Source of the DNA: Planctomycetota bacterium | Lineage (GTDB): Bacteria > Planctomycetota > SZUA-567 > H5-PLA8 | Assembly: GCA_015075375.1 (NCBI GenBank) | Contig: JABTUM010000003.1 | Coordinates: 682,001-746,000 of the forward strand | Reading direction: 5' to 3' | DNA: 64,000 nucleotides | In this document: positions 63,903 to 64,000 of the stretch, piece by piece | How the letters are laid out: each line of letters opens with the position of its first letter | Numbering within the stretch: the first letter of the stretch is position 1 | The notes under the pieces: model-generated | The model's database searches: none | What the model saw: only the letters and a program-made list of their open reading frames with translations | Told to the model about the DNA's origin: nothing | Program-made: the position numbers and the translations under genes

Positions 63903-64000
63903 ATGAAGCTCGACGGGAAGGTAGCCCTCGTGACGGGCGGTGCTCGAGGGATTGGGAAAGCCATTGCCCAAAGCCTGCATGCGTCCGGCGCGAAAGTGGC
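63903..64000 (+). CDS. fabG: 3-oxoacyl-ACP reductase FabG, 3' end outside window
   Basis: The visible 32 residues (MKLDGKVALVTGGARGIGKAIAQSL) carry the SDR dinucleotide-binding TGGARGIG motif. Position right after fabD and a small membrane gene suggests FabG, which reduces 3-oxoacyl-ACP with NADPH. Substrate identity rests on context; other SDR enzymes have the same N-terminus. A weak AAGGA lies upstream. Confidence 0.75.
   Translation, partial: MKLDGKVALVTGGARGIGKAIAQSLHASGAKV

Noticed and set aside
1..64000. CRISPR array, insertion sequence, prophage or integrase
   Set aside because: No regular repeat-spacer pattern, transposase or phage gene was seen anywhere.

Overview
The window is a gene-dense, GC-rich bacterial chromosome segment with almost no mobile DNA. 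The mix of genes suggests a Planctomycetota-like or related deep-branching Gram-negative lineage, possibly a candidate phylum such as Hydrogenedentota. Evidence includes a sulfatase, a heparinase II/III-type lyase, a BatA/von Willebrand protein, a Ser/Thr kinase fused to TPRs and a formylglycine-enzyme-like domain, DNRLRE, DUF3857 and HEAT-repeat secreted proteins, and a LacI-type HTH joined to PilZ. No rRNA or other strong taxonomic marker is present, so the phylum is an inference.

Layout. 1-12.5 kb: a truncated sulfatase, a BatA/VWA membrane protein, an AT-richer stretch with a GspE/GspF-like protein that has no ATPase domain, a zinc-ribbon TPR protein, a LacI regulator translationally coupled to a heparinase-like lyase, a nucleotidyltransferase-HD protein and a DUF1961-like protein. 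12.6-22.9 kb: secreted hypothetical, proA, Nudix-like protein, RNase P RNA, methyltransferase, mutarotase-like protein, a zinc-ribbon pair, citramalate synthase and a PocR-AraC regulator. 23-27.2 kb: LpxH-like phosphoesterase coupled to a GT28 glycosyltransferase, facing a beta-propeller glycosidase-like protein and a GT4 glycosyltransferase. 27.3-35.8 kb: thiS-thiG, purD, a TsaC/arginine-phosphatase-like fusion, rpiB, then a large kinase-TPR-FGE protein and a membrane-anchored partner.

35.8-45.5 kb: tRNA-Phe with its own terminator, M23 peptidase, HEAT and TPR secreted or membrane proteins, a 1307-residue TPR/DUF3857/transglutaminase protein, the HTH-PilZ regulator with a motif-rich upstream region, and a LysM membrane protein. 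45.6-52.4 kb: NhaD-like antiporter, larB, KDPG aldolase, YedE-type transporter, NAD(P)H-hydrate dehydratase and a membrane protein. 52.4-60.3 kb: secreted proteins, ettA, a HEAT protein, a DUF4380-like protein, a DNRLRE protein and a sugar isomerase/epimerase-like protein. 60.3-64 kb: a gene broken by one in-frame stop, then rpmF-fabH-fabD-small membrane protein-fabG, preceded by a consensus promoter followed at once by a terminator-like hairpin.

Working picture. Housekeeping modules (proline, thiamine thiazole, purine, tRNA modification, fatty acid synthesis, translation) are interleaved with polysaccharide degradation and remodelling genes and with secreted repeat proteins. The most unusual items are the ATPase-less secretion-ATPase-like protein, the HTH-PilZ regulator whose upstream region shares sequence words with the zinc-ribbon TPR gene promoter, the TsaC-phosphatase fusion next to rpiB, and the rpmF leader.
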